From: Sphingomonadales bacterium
GTDB lineage: Bacteria; Pseudomonadota; Alphaproteobacteria; Sphingomonadales; Sphingomonadaceae
Reading direction: 5' to 3'
Length of the DNA: 64,000 bases
Assembly: GCA_004173185.1 (NCBI GenBank)
Contig: SEFZ01000015.1
Span: forward strand, 1-64,000
The notes below the pieces were generated by a model. It saw only the letters and a program-made list of their open reading frames with translations. It did not search any database and had not been told where the DNA came from. Positions 1 to 8,485 of the stretch are shown here, one piece after another. Each line of letters starts with the position of its first letter. Position 1 is the stretch's first letter. The translations under genes and the position numbers were made by a program.

Positions 1-23
1 AGATTGAAGCAGGAGTTTTTGAA

Positions 24-251
24 ATGGACGCAGAAGCAGCAAAGCTGATCGGTGCAGGTCTGGCCGCCATCGGCGCCGGCATGGCCGCCATCGGTGTGGG
101 CAACGTGTTCGGTTCGTTCCTTGAGGGCGCGCTGCGCAACCCGGGTGCGGCCGATGGCCAGCAGGGTCGTCTCTTCATCGGCTTCGCGGCCGCCGAGCTT
201 CTCGGCCTGCTCGCGTTCGTCGTCGCGATGATCCTGATCTTCGTCGCTTAA
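24..251 (+). CDS. atpE: F0F1 ATP synthase subunit c
   Basis: Forms the proton-translocating c-ring of the inner-membrane ATP synthase. The 75-residue product has two hydrophobic helices joined by a polar loop ([15 protein letters not shown], about residues 36-50). The proton-carrying carboxylate is Glu58 in [11 protein letters not shown] of helix 2. Glycine-rich packing motifs lie in helix 1. An AGGAG ribosome-binding site precedes the ATG. The next genes encode b' and b, the usual alphaproteobacterial F0 order, so atpI and atpB should lie just left of the window. Confidence 0.97.
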   Translation: MDAEAAKLIGAGLAAIGAGMAAIGVGNVFGSFLEGALRNPGAADGQQGRLFIGFAAAELLGLLAFVVAMILIFVA

Positions 252-305
252 ATTTCTCCGTTTCGGGCCGGGGTTCGCCCCGGCCCGCAACCGGACAGGA
301 TTGAA

Positions 306-797
306 ATGCCTCAGATCTCCCAACTCGCCGAGACGTTCGCATCCCAGATTTTCTGGCTGTTGCTGACGTTCGGTTTCGTCTTCTTCGTGGTCGGCAAGAT
401 GATGCTGCCCAAGGTGCTGTCGACCGTCGACGCGCGTGACCAGTCGGTCGCGGGCGATCTCGCGGCGGCGGAAGCTGCGCGTGCCGTGGCGGACCAGGCC
501 GAGGAAAATTGGCGGGTTCAGGAGAATGCGGCACGCGAAGCCGCCCAGAAGCGCATCGCCGAGGCGCGCGCTGCCGGTGCGGCCAAGAGCGAAAAGACGG
601 TCTCGGCAGGCAATGCCAAGAACGAGACCAAGCTGGCTGAAGCCGAAGCCCGCATCGCCGATGCGAGCAAGGCTGCGATGGCCGAGATCGAAGCAGTTGC
701 GGCCGAAGCGGCGGCAGACATCGTTGCGCGCATTTCGGGCGCAAAGGTGACGTCGGCAGAGGCTACGACTGCAGTGAAGGCGGCGCTCAATGGCTAA
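306..797 (+). CDS. F0F1 ATP synthase subunit b' (peripheral stalk)
   Basis: Peripheral-stalk subunit of 163 residues. One N-terminal membrane helix (FASQIFWLLLTFGFVFF, about residues 11-27) is followed by a long Ala/Glu/Lys-rich coiled coil. The FASQIFW start of the helix is the b' signature seen in alphaproteobacteria and cyanobacteria, so this is b' and the next gene is b. It lies 54 bp after atpE and overlaps the next gene by 8 bp, which suggests translational coupling. Some annotations call this gene atpG or atpF2. Confidence 0.93.
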   Translation: MPQISQLAETFASQIFWLLLTFGFVFFVVGKMMLPKVLSTVDARDQSVAGDLAAAEAARAVADQAEENWRVQENAAREAAQKRIAEARAAGAAKSEKTVSAGNAKNETKLAEAEARIADASKAAMAEIEAVAAEAAADIVARISGAKVTSAEATTAVKAALNG

Positions 798-1470
798 TCA
801 AGCTCTCACCGCCGGTGACGCAGAAGTCGCGCACAACCTCTCCGAGGCCAAGCACGGCGAAGGTATGGCTGTGCCCAAGGCTGGCGCCGATGCGCTGACC
901 GCCGAGGGTCACGCCGCCGAAGGCCAGACCATCGCCGGCACCGAAGCACATGGCGGGGCGGCGCATGCCCCCGATCCGGCGCTGTTCGGCGTGCTCAACG
1001 CGACCGTCTGGGTCTCGATCGCAATGGCGGTGTTCATTGCGATCCTGCTCTGGAAGAAGGTGCCGTCGCTGATCACGCGCGGGCTGGACAACCAGATCGC
1101 AGCGATCCGCACGCGTCTCGACGAAGCCAAGCAGCTTCGCGCCGAAGCCGAAGCGCTTCGCGACGAATATGCCAAGAAGATCGCCGGCGCCGAAGCCGAG
1201 GCTGCTGCGATGATCGCGCATGCCGACGAAGAGGCAAAGGGCGTGCTGGCCAAGGCCGAGGCGGATGCCAAGGACCTGACCAAGCGCCGCGCCAAGATGG
1301 CCGAAGACAAGATCGCCGCCGCCGAGCGCAGCGCGATTGCAGAGATCCGCGCCAAGACCGCCGAAGCCGCCACCAAGGCCGCTGCCGCGATCATCGCGCA
1401 GAAGCATGATGCGGGCGCGGACAAGGCGCTGGTCGACCATACGATCGCCGGACTCGGCCGCCTCAACTGA
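790..1470 (+). CDS. atpF: F0F1 ATP synthase subunit b with long N-terminal extension
   Basis: Second peripheral-stalk subunit, 226 residues. The b family is usually about 155-165. The first 65-70 residues, rich in Ala, Gly, Glu and His, come before the expected membrane helix (ATVWVSIAMAVFIAILLW) and the coiled coil that starts near RGLDNQIAAIRTRLDEA. The ATG at 790 overlaps the end of b'. An internal start would place the helix nearer the N-terminus, but no better ribosome-binding site is evident. The operon ends here and a strong hairpin follows at 1565-1609. Confidence 0.92.
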   Translation: MANQALTAGDAEVAHNLSEAKHGEGMAVPKAGADALTAEGHAAEGQTIAGTEAHGGAAHAPDPALFGVLNATVWVSIAMAVFIAILLWKKVPSLITRGLDNQIAAIRTRLDEAKQLRAEAEALRDEYAKKIAGAEAEAAAMIAHADEEAKGVLAKAEADAKDLTKRRAKMAEDKIAAAERSAIAEIRAKTAEAATKAAAAIIAQKHDAGADKALVDHTIAGLGRLN

Positions 1471-1490
1471 GCGGCATGATTGTCTGATCG

Positions 1491-1530
1491 GCTCACCCTG
1501 AGCCGGTCGAACGGTGCTTCGACAAGCGAC
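1491..1530. repeat. Partial sphingomonad palindromic repeat (CCTGAGC...TCGAA type)
   Basis: Degenerate copy of the CCTGAGCTTGTCGAAG inverted repeat that is better preserved at 20472-20553. GGCTCACCCTGAGCCGGTCG is followed by GCTTCGACAAGC. It lies just after atpF and before the terminator. Confidence 0.5.
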
Positions 1531-1564
1531 CTATATCGCCTGGCGCTAAACCGTTGGGCGCAGC

Positions 1565-1609
1565 AACAAAAAGGCCTCCTTCCGTGCTACGGAAGGAGGC
1601 CTTTTTGTT
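1565..1609. terminator. Strong bidirectional rho-independent terminator
   Basis: A perfect 20-bp stem (AACAAAAAGGCCTCCTTCCG and its complement) surrounds a 5-nt loop. It ends in T-runs on both strands, so it can end the ATP synthase operon from the left and the secreted-protein gene (stop at 1625) from the right. Confidence 0.93.
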
Positions 1610-1624
1610 TTCCGGTTCGCCGGC

Positions 1625-2065
1625 TTACAGGATCGGGAACTGGCTCAGCGCGTCCGTAAACGGATTGGTGATCGCGGTGCCGCCCTTCCTGTAGCAGATG
1701 AAGTCCATCATCGCTTCGTTGATGCTGTCCTTCGCGGGCACCTTCTGCTCGTTGATCGTCTGCGAAGGCTCGGTGCTGATGAAGGTGCCGCCCTTGCCGT
1801 AATAGCTATATTCCAGCGTGCGGAAATACCGGCCGGCGCAATCATATTCGGAGCGGATTGCGCTGCCATAGATGCTGCCGCTCAGTGGCTCGGCATAGAC
1901 GCTCTGGGTCAACGCGACGATCTTGCCGCCGATCGGGCGAAGGCTGTCGAGATCGACATAGCTGACCGTCTTCGAATTGCCGCCGACGCGATACCATGAC
2001 GTGGCATCCGCAGTGGCCGGGATCATCGGCAGCAGCACCGCTGCAATAGCTGCAATCATACGCAT
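1625..2065 (-). CDS. Surface-adhesin protein E-like secreted protein, copy 1
   Basis: 146-residue exported protein. It has a signal peptide (MRMIAAIAAVLLPMIPATADA) and then the pattern of the surface-adhesin E-like family: an SWYRVG start, SYVDLDSL (the 'yvD..si' strand), a central YDCAGRYFRTLE and a late DFICY cysteine. The two cysteines probably pair. The ATG at 2065 was chosen because GGGGAG lies about 6 nt upstream and the signal peptide begins there. A paralogue lies at 4090-4521. The family assignment is by pattern; the ligand is unknown. Confidence 0.75.
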   Translation of the reverse strand: MRMIAAIAAVLLPMIPATADATSWYRVGGNSKTVSYVDLDSLRPIGGKIVALTQSVYAEPLSGSIYGSAIRSEYDCAGRYFRTLEYSYYGKGGTFISTEPSQTINEQKVPAKDSINEAMMDFICYRKGGTAITNPFTDALSQFPIL

Positions 2066-2151
2066 GAATAAAACTCCCCTTATTGATCTTCCTACCCGCG
2101 GCGCGGAAGATGCAGAAAAGCGAATATGGTTACAATACCCAGTTTTGGCGA

Positions 2152-2775
2152 TCAGAGATCGTTGCTGATCACACCGATCCAAAGCTTGCGAGGATCGGTA
2201 ATGCGGCCTTCGGCATCGAGTTGCCAATCCGAGCGGGTAACCGATCCGCCGACCTTGTGGTGCCAGACATTGCCGCCGATGCTGCTGCACACGCCGCCGT
2301 CGATGGCCGTCACGACATCGACGTGAGAGTCGAAAAAGCGCCCGACCTCCAGCTGAGTGATCGCCTCGGCATGGCTTTGCGGCGGATCGCGTTCGCCGCG
2401 CGAGTTCCAGATCAGGTCGCCGACGCGCGGCACCGCAAGCGCGGGATCGTGGAGCATTAGCTTCTGGCTCATCCCGTCATGGCGGCGGATGCGATCGACA
2501 TAAAGCGAATGGGTTTCGTCACCCCAGAAGTTCACGCCTGCACCAGCCTCGCGAAAGCACCAGGTGATGAATGCCGCAGACCAGGGCTCGGGCGTCAGCC
2601 CATCCCAGTCCGGGCGGTCTACCGCGTCCCAATATTCGGCGATCCGGGCAGTATGGAGCGGCTCATCCAGATTGGCGCCAAGATCCCAATGGTCATCGAG
2701 ATAGCGGGTGGTGCGGCGGAAGAACTCCCACTCGCGCGCCGCGACGGCGATCAGCCTTTCGGCGACTTCGCCCAT
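2152..2775 (-). CDS. DUF2272 domain-containing protein
   Basis: 207-residue protein of the DUF2272 type, an NlpC/P60-like fold. Visible hallmarks are PWSAAFITWCFREAG (Cys in the expected catalytic position), ETHSLYVDRI (His), VPRVGDLIWNSR, and HVDVVTAIDGGVCSSIGGNV near the C-terminus. No signal peptide is obvious. A GGGAG ribosome-binding site precedes the ATG. It is divergent from the small membrane protein at 2859. The family suggests a cysteine-dependent amidase or hydrolase, but the substrate is not known. Confidence 0.8.
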   Translation of the reverse strand: MGEVAERLIAVAAREWEFFRRTTRYLDDHWDLGANLDEPLHTARIAEYWDAVDRPDWDGLTPEPWSAAFITWCFREAGAGVNFWGDETHSLYVDRIRRHDGMSQKLMLHDPALAVPRVGDLIWNSRGERDPPQSHAEAITQLEVGRFFDSHVDVVTAIDGGVCSSIGGNVWHHKVGGSVTRSDWQLDAEGRITDPRKLWIGVISNDL

Positions 2776-2858
2776 CGGGCCACTCCCTTGTCCTGCACGG
2801 CGGTTTCAGGTTCGTTATCAACATGGTGCGCGCGGCGGCGTCAAGCTAAGGGATGTGC

Positions 2859-3050
2859 ATGACCACGCACCGCTGGCTGAGCGCAGCAGCCATCCTCACC
2901 ACCGCGCTGATCCTGTTCATGGTCTATGTCGCGTGGCGCAGCGCAAATCCGTTGCCGCTCACCGCCGAAGAAATCCGCGCGCGGACGGCCGCCGAAATCG
3001 AGCGCATCGAGGCGCGCGCCGCAGAGATGGAGCGCGACGCCTCGCACTGA
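2859..3050 (+). CDS. Small single-pass membrane protein
   Basis: 63-residue product with one N-terminal transmembrane helix (AAAILTTALILFMVYVAW) and a charged, helical C-terminus (EEIRARTAAEIERIEARAAEM) that looks like a short coiled coil. The ATG at 2859 is preferred over the ATG at 2853 because TAAGGG then sits 6 nt upstream. It is unrecognised. Codon use resembles neighbouring genes and it converges on the methyltransferase-like gene. Confidence 0.6.
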   Translation: MTTHRWLSAAAILTTALILFMVYVAWRSANPLPLTAEEIRARTAAEIERIEARAAEMERDASH

Positions 3051-3056
3051 CGCGGC

Positions 3057-3803
3057 TTATTTGGGCTTGCGATAGATGTGGATGAACTGGTCGGTCTTGC
3101 CCCGAATCTCGGGCGTGAAGACGTTGGCGGTGTGCGGATCGGCGGGGTTGCGCAGCAGCGCGCTCTCGCTTTCGAACTTGAAGCCGACGCCTTCGAGTTC
3201 CTTGCGCGCGGCCGCCGGATCAATGCGATGTAGCGCATCGGGCGCGGCGAAGCCGGGATCGGCATTGGCGACATGATCGACCACCAGCAGCACGCCGCCC
3301 GGCTTGAGCGCTGCGAACAGTCGCCCGGCGATAAAGGCGGCAGCGCCCGGAGGCGCCATTTTCAGATGCAGATCATGATAGTTCTGGACGGTCACGATCG
3401 CATCGAGCGGCGCGGCGAACGCCACTTCGGCCAGCCCCATGCGCAGCGGCGTGACATTGGCATAGTCCTTCACCGCCGCATCCTGCTCGGTGGCATATTC
3501 CTTGCGAAAGGCGATGAACTCGGCGGCCTGATAGGCATAGACATGCCCCTTGGGGCCTACAGCGGGCGATAGAATGCGCGTCCAGAAACCGCCGCCCATC
3601 AGGAAGTCCGCAACCTTGTCGCCCGGCTTGATACCGGCGAGCGCGAGGATTTCGCCCGAGTGCCGCGCGGCATCGCGGGCGCGCTGTTCTGCCGGGCGGG
3701 CCGGATCGGCGAGTGCGGCAGTGATATGTGCGGGGACGTTTTGGGCGTTCGCGGCGACGGGCGTGGCGAGGGCGAGCAAAACGGTGGTGACGAGCAGCTT
3801 CAT
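3057..3803 (-). CDS. Exported class I SAM-dependent methyltransferase-like protein
   Basis: 248 residues: a signal peptide (cleavage near AANAQ, residues 17-21) followed by a Rossmann methyltransferase of the 'predicted methyltransferase' type (COG4798). Motif I is degenerate (VADFLMGGGFWTRILSPAVG), and motif-like segments VTVQNYHDLH and GGVLLVVDHVA follow. The ATG has a good AGGAGAG site upstream. A periplasmic location would be odd for an enzyme using cytosolic SAM; this is a known puzzle of the family. The substrate is unknown. Confidence 0.82.
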   Translation of the reverse strand: MKLLVTTVLLALATPVAANAQNVPAHITAALADPARPAEQRARDAARHSGEILALAGIKPGDKVADFLMGGGFWTRILSPAVGPKGHVYAYQAAEFIAFRKEYATEQDAAVKDYANVTPLRMGLAEVAFAAPLDAIVTVQNYHDLHLKMAPPGAAAFIAGRLFAALKPGGVLLVVDHVANADPGFAAPDALHRIDPAAARKELEGVGFKFESESALLRNPADPHTANVFTPEIRGKTDQFIHIYRKPK

Positions 3804-3907
3804 GGCATCTCTCCTCTTTCGGCGCAGTATGGACCGCGTGTTCGGAGGATCAAGCGCCGGTTAGGGTATCTGCCCGAAGACGTTGCGGGGAAATGGTTGC
3901 CGGAGTG

Positions 3908-3988
3908 TCGCCTCAGGCGGGGCCGCTTGCCGCCGTTGACGCGGTACCATTGTTGCGCTGCTGCGAGCGTAGCGATGGCGTCGATCAA
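3908..3988 (-). pseudogene. Remnant of a surface-adhesin E-like gene (N-terminal fragment)
   Basis: The minus-strand reading from a TTG at 3988 gives MIDAIATLAAAQQWYRVNGG, which resembles the end of the signal peptide and first strand of copy 1 (...ATSWYRVGGN). After this the similarity stops and the reading becomes Arg-rich noise. It lies just downstream of the second paralogue (4090-4521) on the same strand. The match is short, so this is tentative. The rest of the 286-bp gap 3804-4089 shows nothing else. Confidence 0.3.
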
Positions 3989-4089
3989 CGGCGGCTTTGA
4001 ACCCTCCCTTTGGGCCTGACGAATTGAACACCTGCAGCGCGGGGGACCATCCCCTGTTCCGGGTAGCCGGCCTGAGACGCCACAAAGTT

Positions 4090-4521
4090 CTATTGGCTGG
4101 AGAACCAGGTATCGGCGTCGCCAAGCGGTTCGTCGACGCGGGTGCCGCCGTTGCCGGTGCAGACGAAGCGCAGCATCATTTCGTTGAAGCTGCCGGCGCG
4201 GGGCGTGCGGAATTCCGGCCCCGACTGGGCTGCTTCCTTGCGCAGGACCTTCCCGTCATTGTCGAGATAATTGAACAGCATGTCGCGATAGGAACCGGCG
4301 GCACAATTATACTCGACCGCGACGATGACATTGTACGCGCCTGAATCGCTCGGTTCGGAATTGGCGGTCAGCGTCATCGCTGTCCTGATGCCGCCCTCGT
4401 TCCGGATCGTGCTCGCCTCGACATAATATACGGCATATTCGTCGCCGGCGATGCGGTGCCACGCGGGATCGGGGGCAAACTGCGCAGTGAGAAGTGCGGA
4501 GGCAGTCAAAAGGAGGGACAT
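4090..4521 (-). CDS. Surface-adhesin protein E-like secreted protein, copy 2
   Basis: 143-residue exported protein with a signal peptide (MSLLLTASALLTAQF), then AWHRIAGDEYAVYYVEASTI, VAVEYNCAAGSYRDMLFNYL and MMLRFVCTGNGGTRV. The layout is that of copy 1 at 1625-2065: strand-tryptophan, 'yyve.sti', a mid Cys and a late Cys. The ATG at 4521 starts the signal peptide and has AGGA about 10 nt upstream. Longer upstream starts would add a charged leader. Function unknown; probably periplasmic or surface. Confidence 0.72.
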   Translation of the reverse strand: MSLLLTASALLTAQFAPDPAWHRIAGDEYAVYYVEASTIRNEGGIRTAMTLTANSEPSDSGAYNVIVAVEYNCAAGSYRDMLFNYLDNDGKVLRKEAAQSGPEFRTPRAGSFNEMMLRFVCTGNGGTRVDEPLGDADTWFSSQ

Positions 4522-4648
4522 GGTTGTATTCCTGAGCTTTGCCGCGATCTTGCTCAGGGTGGCTGCGCTCGCAATACCCTGTTCAGGGCAAGGATCGCGT
4601 GACAAGGGAGTGGTTTCGCGCGCCTGTCGTGCCTAGATCGTAAGTCAG

Positions 4649-6571
4649 ATGTCCGATCCCAATTCCCCCAATCGCTTCAACGAAGAAAAGGCGACCTATG
4701 CCGTGCGCGGTTCGGAGATTCCGGACCTGGATGCGGGCGTGGCGGCGATCCGCAATGTCGTGAACACGCTGCCCGCGCGGCCCGGCGTGTACCGCATGCA
4801 GGATGCGCGCGGGGACGTGCTCTATATCGGCAAGGCGCGGGCGCTGAAAAACCGTGTGACCAATTACACCCAGGTCTCGCGGCTATCGAAGCGCCTCCAG
4901 CGGATGGTAGCGCAGACGCGATCGATGACGATCGTGACGACCAATAACGAAGCCGAGGCGCTGTTGCTCGAAGCGCAACTGATCAAGCGCTACCGGCCGG
5001 CCTACAACGTATTGCTGCGCGACGATAAGAGCTTCCCCTTCATCCTGCTGCGCGCCGATCATGCCTATCCGCGCGTACAACTGCATCGTGGGGCGCGGCG
5101 AGCGAAGGGGGATTATTTCGGGCCGTTCGCGGGGGCAGGGCAGGTGCGCAAGACGCTCAATGCGTTGCAGAAGCTCTTCCTGCTCAGGAGCTGCACTGAC
5201 GGGTTTTTCTCCACGCGGGACCGTCCGTGCCTGTTGTATCAAATCCGGCGCTGCTCGGCGCCGTGCGTGGGGCGGATCGACGAGGCGGGCTATGCCGAGT
5301 TGATGTCCGACGCGAAGGATTTCCTGCAGGGCAAATCGACCAAGGTGCAAAGCAAGCTGGGCGAGGCGATGACCGCTGCTGCCGAGGCGATGGACTTTGA
5401 GCAGGCCGCAGTGCTGCGCGACCGGCTGAAGGCGCTGACTTTCATTCAGGGCAGTCAGGCGATCAACGCCGAGGGCGTGGGCGATGCCGATATCTTCGCG
5501 ATGGCGAACAAGAATGGCGTGATGGGCATCCAGGCCTTTTTCATTCGCGGCGGCCAGAATTGGGGGCATCGCAGCTTCTTCCCGGCGCACACCAATGACG
5601 TGCCCGAGGATGAAGTGCTCAGCGCGTTCCTGATGCAATTCTATGAGGAAGTGCCGCCGCCCAAAAATGTGTTCGTCGATCGCGCGCTGGAGGAAGCGGA
5701 ACTGCTGGCGGAGGCCATGGCCGAGCGGGCAGGGCATAAGGTCGAGCTGAGCGTGCCCCAGCGCGGCGCGCGGCGGCGGCTGATGGAGCAAGCGAGCCGC
5801 AACGCTGTCGAGGCGCTCGACCGGCGGCTTGCCGAAAGCACGACACAGGCGAAGCTGCTGGCAGAGATCGCCGACGTGTTCGAACTGCCCGATAGCCCGG
5901 ACCGGATCGAGATTTACGACAACAGCCATATTCAGGGCACCAATGCCGTCGGCGCGATGGTCGTCGCGGGGCCGGAGGGGTTCCGCACCGGGCAATATCG
6001 CAAGTTCAACATGAAGCGCCCCGAGACGATCGCGGGTGACGATTACGGGATGATGCGCGAGATGCTGTCGCGGCGCTTTGCCCGTGCGCAGAGCGAGGAC
6101 CCGGATCGGACCCAAGGCGACTGGCCCGATCTGGTGCTGATCGATGGTGGGCGCGGCCAGCTGAGCACGGCGATGGGCGTGCTGGAGGATCTCGGTATCG
6201 AGGATGTGTGCCTTGTCGGCGTGGCCAAGGGGCCGCATCATGGCCGCGACGGGCGCGAAGTCTTCCACATGATGGATGGCCGCGAGCTGATGCTGCCGGT
6301 CAATTCGCCGACTCTCTTCTACATCCAGCGGCTGCGCGACGAGGCGCACCGCTTTGCCATTGGCGCACACCGGGCCAAGCGGACCAAGGCGATCAGCGCA
6401 TCGCCGCTCGACGAGATTCCCGGCATCGGCCCGGCGCGCAAAAAGGCGCTATTGATGCATTTCGGGACGGCGCGCGCCGTGCGGGGCGCGAGCCTCGAAG
6501 ACCTGCAAAAGGCGCCGGGAGTCAGCAAGGCGATGGCCCAGCAGCTCCACGACTATTTCAACGCGCGCTGA
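4649..6571 (+). CDS. uvrC: UvrABC excinuclease subunit C
   Basis: Makes the 3' and 5' incisions in nucleotide excision repair. The 640 residues hold a GIY-YIG nuclease near the N-terminus (PGVYRMQ...DVLYIGKAR, about 46-65), a UVR domain (AMDFEQAAVLRDRLKAL), the RNase H-like 5' nuclease (IEIYDNSHIQGTNAVGAMVV with the catalytic Asp) and C-terminal helix-hairpin-helix repeats (IPGIGPARKKALL, APGVSKAMAQQL). Cys residues of the central cluster (RSCTDG, RPCLLYQIRRCSAPCVG) are intact. Its 3' end overlaps the convergent gene by 14 bp. Confidence 0.98.
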   Translation: MSDPNSPNRFNEEKATYAVRGSEIPDLDAGVAAIRNVVNTLPARPGVYRMQDARGDVLYIGKARALKNRVTNYTQVSRLSKRLQRMVAQTRSMTIVTTNNEAEALLLEAQLIKRYRPAYNVLLRDDKSFPFILLRADHAYPRVQLHRGARRAKGDYFGPFAGAGQVRKTLNALQKLFLLRSCTDGFFSTRDRPCLLYQIRRCSAPCVGRIDEAGYAELMSDAKDFLQGKSTKVQSKLGEAMTAAAEAMDFEQAAVLRDRLKALTFIQGSQAINAEGVGDADIFAMANKNGVMGIQAFFIRGGQNWGHRSFFPAHTNDVPEDEVLSAFLMQFYEEVPPPKNVFVDRALEEAELLAEAMAERAGHKVELSVPQRGARRRLMEQASRNAVEALDRRLAESTTQAKLLAEIADVFELPDSPDRIEIYDNSHIQGTNAVGAMVVAGPEGFRTGQYRKFNMKRPETIAGDDYGMMREMLSRRFARAQSEDPDRTQGDWPDLVLIDGGRGQLSTAMGVLEDLGIEDVCLVGVAKGPHHGRDGREVFHMMDGRELMLPVNSPTLFYIQRLRDEAHRFAIGAHRAKRTKAISASPLDEIPGIGPARKKALLMHFGTARAVRGASLEDLQKAPGVSKAMAQQLHDYFNAR

Positions 6572-7439
6572 GTTCGATCGGGATCAGCGTCTCCACATTC
6601 TTCGCCGCGATCGTCCAGTGATAGAGCGCGTCGGCCACATATCCGCGGAACTGGGGCGGATCGACCGACACCTTTTCTGCGTTGTTGGTGCAATAGCTGG
6701 CCTTGGCGATGATCTGGTTGCGCAGTTGCGTCTCACCCTCCGTGCTCGAGCGCGTGCGCACCAGGCGCACCGATTCCTGTGGCGCCAATTGCACCATACA
6801 GGCGATGGTGTTGTAGAAGCGCCGATCCATCGGGCTGCGAAATTTGCCGCGGACGGCCTCGCGTGCGCGGAAGCGAGCGATCGTTTCCTTGTTGAGCGTG
6901 TCGGCGGGGGTCAGCATGAAGTGCGGGGCGTACACGTGCAGCACTTCCTCGACCAAAGCGAGGCGATCATAAAGGGCACGGCAGACTGACATTTCCGATT
7001 TAAAATCGGCCTTTCCCGCAACGACATCGACATATCCTCTGGTCGCGCCGGCCATTTCGGGATTGCAGATGCCAAAATGGCCGATCTTGGTCCGCATCGG
7101 TACGTGGTAGCGTGGATAGCAGCCCTGATGCGAACGGATCAGCCGATCCAGCGCCATCTGCGTCTTTCGGTCACGGAAATGGCCCTCGACCACAGAGCGC
7201 TGCAGAGCGAGTGAGGAATCATTCAGGCAGCGCGCGAAGATGCCGGCGTCAGAGGCAAGGGCCTTGCTGGTCTTCGCTGTCTCAGGCTGCAACGGCCGCC
7301 GCGGCGGCTCCTCTTTAAGATCGCCGGTGACGATGATTTCGTCGTTGCCGGGTGCGGCGTTGGGATCGTCCTGGGCTTGGGCGGTGGTGGCGAATCCCAG
7401 CAGCGCGGCGCAGAGCAGCGAACGAAGGGGAATTTTCAT
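6558..7439 (-). CDS. Six-cysteine secreted protein family, paralogue A
   Basis: 293 residues, not assignable to a known family. It has a signal peptide (ending ATTAQAQ), a short linker with DEIIVTGDLK and a conserved domain. Six cysteines recur in all four copies in this window: FARC, GCYPR, FGIC, CRALYDR, ACMVQL and SYC. Conserved blocks are APHFMLTPADTLNKETIARF, RAREAVRGKFRSPMDRRFY and VDPPQFRGYVADALYHWTIA. Likely periplasmic and disulfide-bonded. First in a tandem of three on the minus strand; its 3' end overlaps uvrC by 14 bp. Confidence 0.8.
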   Translation of the reverse strand: MKIPLRSLLCAALLGFATTAQAQDDPNAAPGNDEIIVTGDLKEEPPRRPLQPETAKTSKALASDAGIFARCLNDSSLALQRSVVEGHFRDRKTQMALDRLIRSHQGCYPRYHVPMRTKIGHFGICNPEMAGATRGYVDVVAGKADFKSEMSVCRALYDRLALVEEVLHVYAPHFMLTPADTLNKETIARFRAREAVRGKFRSPMDRRFYNTIACMVQLAPQESVRLVRTRSSTEGETQLRNQIIAKASYCTNNAEKVSVDPPQFRGYVADALYHWTIAAKNVETLIPIELSAR

Positions 7440-7464
7440 TACATTATCCCTTTATCGTTATGTT

Positions 7465-8388
7465 TCAGCCTGTTGGAATCAGCGTCTCGACATTCTTCGC
7501 TGCCAGAGTCCAGTGATAGACCGCATCGGCCACATATCCGCGGAACTGCGGCGGGTCGACCGACACCTTCTTGACGTCGCCGGTGCAATAGCTCGCCTTG
7601 GCGAGGATTTGTTCGCGTAGCTGAACTTCCCTGTCCGAGTTCGGCTGGGCACGAAGCAGGCGGACCGACTCCTCGGGCGCGAGTTGCACCATGCAGGCGA
7701 TCGTCGTGTAGAAAGTGCGGTCCATCGGCCCGCGAAATTTTCCGCGGACATCTTCACGCGCTCGGAAGCGAGCCACCGTTTCCTTGTTGAGCGTGTCCGC
7801 TCGGGTGAGCATGAAATGGGGAGCGTAGGTGTGGAATGCCTCCTCGACCACCGCTAGGCGATCATAAGGCGCTCGGCAGATCTTGAATTCGGCTTTGAAA
7901 TCGGCCCATTGCCCCTTGAGCCCGCCGCCCGGTTTGCGATTCCAATTGGGGTTCGCATACCCGTTCGTAGCGCCTGCGAATTCCGAGTTGCAGCTGCCGT
8001 AATGTTCGTTGCTGGTAGACACGTTCTTTCTAAAGCGGGGGTAGCAGCCGGCATGTGAACGGATCAGCTTGTCGAGCGCTTTTTGCGTCGGCTTGTCGCG
8101 AACATGCCCTTCGATCACGATGCGCTGTAACTCGGGCGCATCGCCGTTCAGGCAGCGTGCGAAGGAGCCCGCGTCGGACGCGACGCCGCGGCTGAACACA
8201 GCGCTTGCCGGAGGCATCGGATTAGGTCGCGGCTTCTCGCCTTTCCGGCCGGTGACCAGGATGTCATTCTTACCGGGTTTCGCCTTGGGCGTGGTCTGCG
8301 CAGGGGTGTCCTGCGCATAGCCGGACGTAGGGGCGGTGCCATATGCCAGCACGCCGACAAACAGCATCGAACGGACGAGTATTCCCAT
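7465..8388 (-). CDS. Six-cysteine secreted protein family, paralogue B
   Basis: 307 residues and the closest relative of paralogue A. The ATG at 8388 begins the signal peptide (MGILVRSMLFVGVLAYG...GYAQ) and has AGGG upstream; a longer reading would add 21 unlikely residues. It has NDILVTGRKGEKP after the signal peptide, the six invariant cysteines, and the C-terminal block VDPPQFRGYVADAVYHWTLA. A stretch near NPNWNRKPGGGLKGQWADFK is longer than in the other copies. It ends 25 bp before the start of paralogue A. Confidence 0.8.
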   Translation of the reverse strand: MGILVRSMLFVGVLAYGTAPTSGYAQDTPAQTTPKAKPGKNDILVTGRKGEKPRPNPMPPASAVFSRGVASDAGSFARCLNGDAPELQRIVIEGHVRDKPTQKALDKLIRSHAGCYPRFRKNVSTSNEHYGSCNSEFAGATNGYANPNWNRKPGGGLKGQWADFKAEFKICRAPYDRLAVVEEAFHTYAPHFMLTRADTLNKETVARFRAREDVRGKFRGPMDRTFYTTIACMVQLAPEESVRLLRAQPNSDREVQLREQILAKASYCTGDVKKVSVDPPQFRGYVADAVYHWTLAAKNVETLIPTG

Positions 8389-8485
8389 TATCCCTGACCC
8401 CTTGTTGCATTCATGAAAAGGCCATTCGGCTGGTGAATTGAGGATGAACAATATCTATCCGAATTGGGCGTTTCTACGGTAATAC

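Noticed and set aside
4883..6370. 495-codon open frame antisense to uvrC
   Set aside because: His/Arg/Leu-rich composition expected from the complement of a high-GC gene; uvrC is certain on the other strand.
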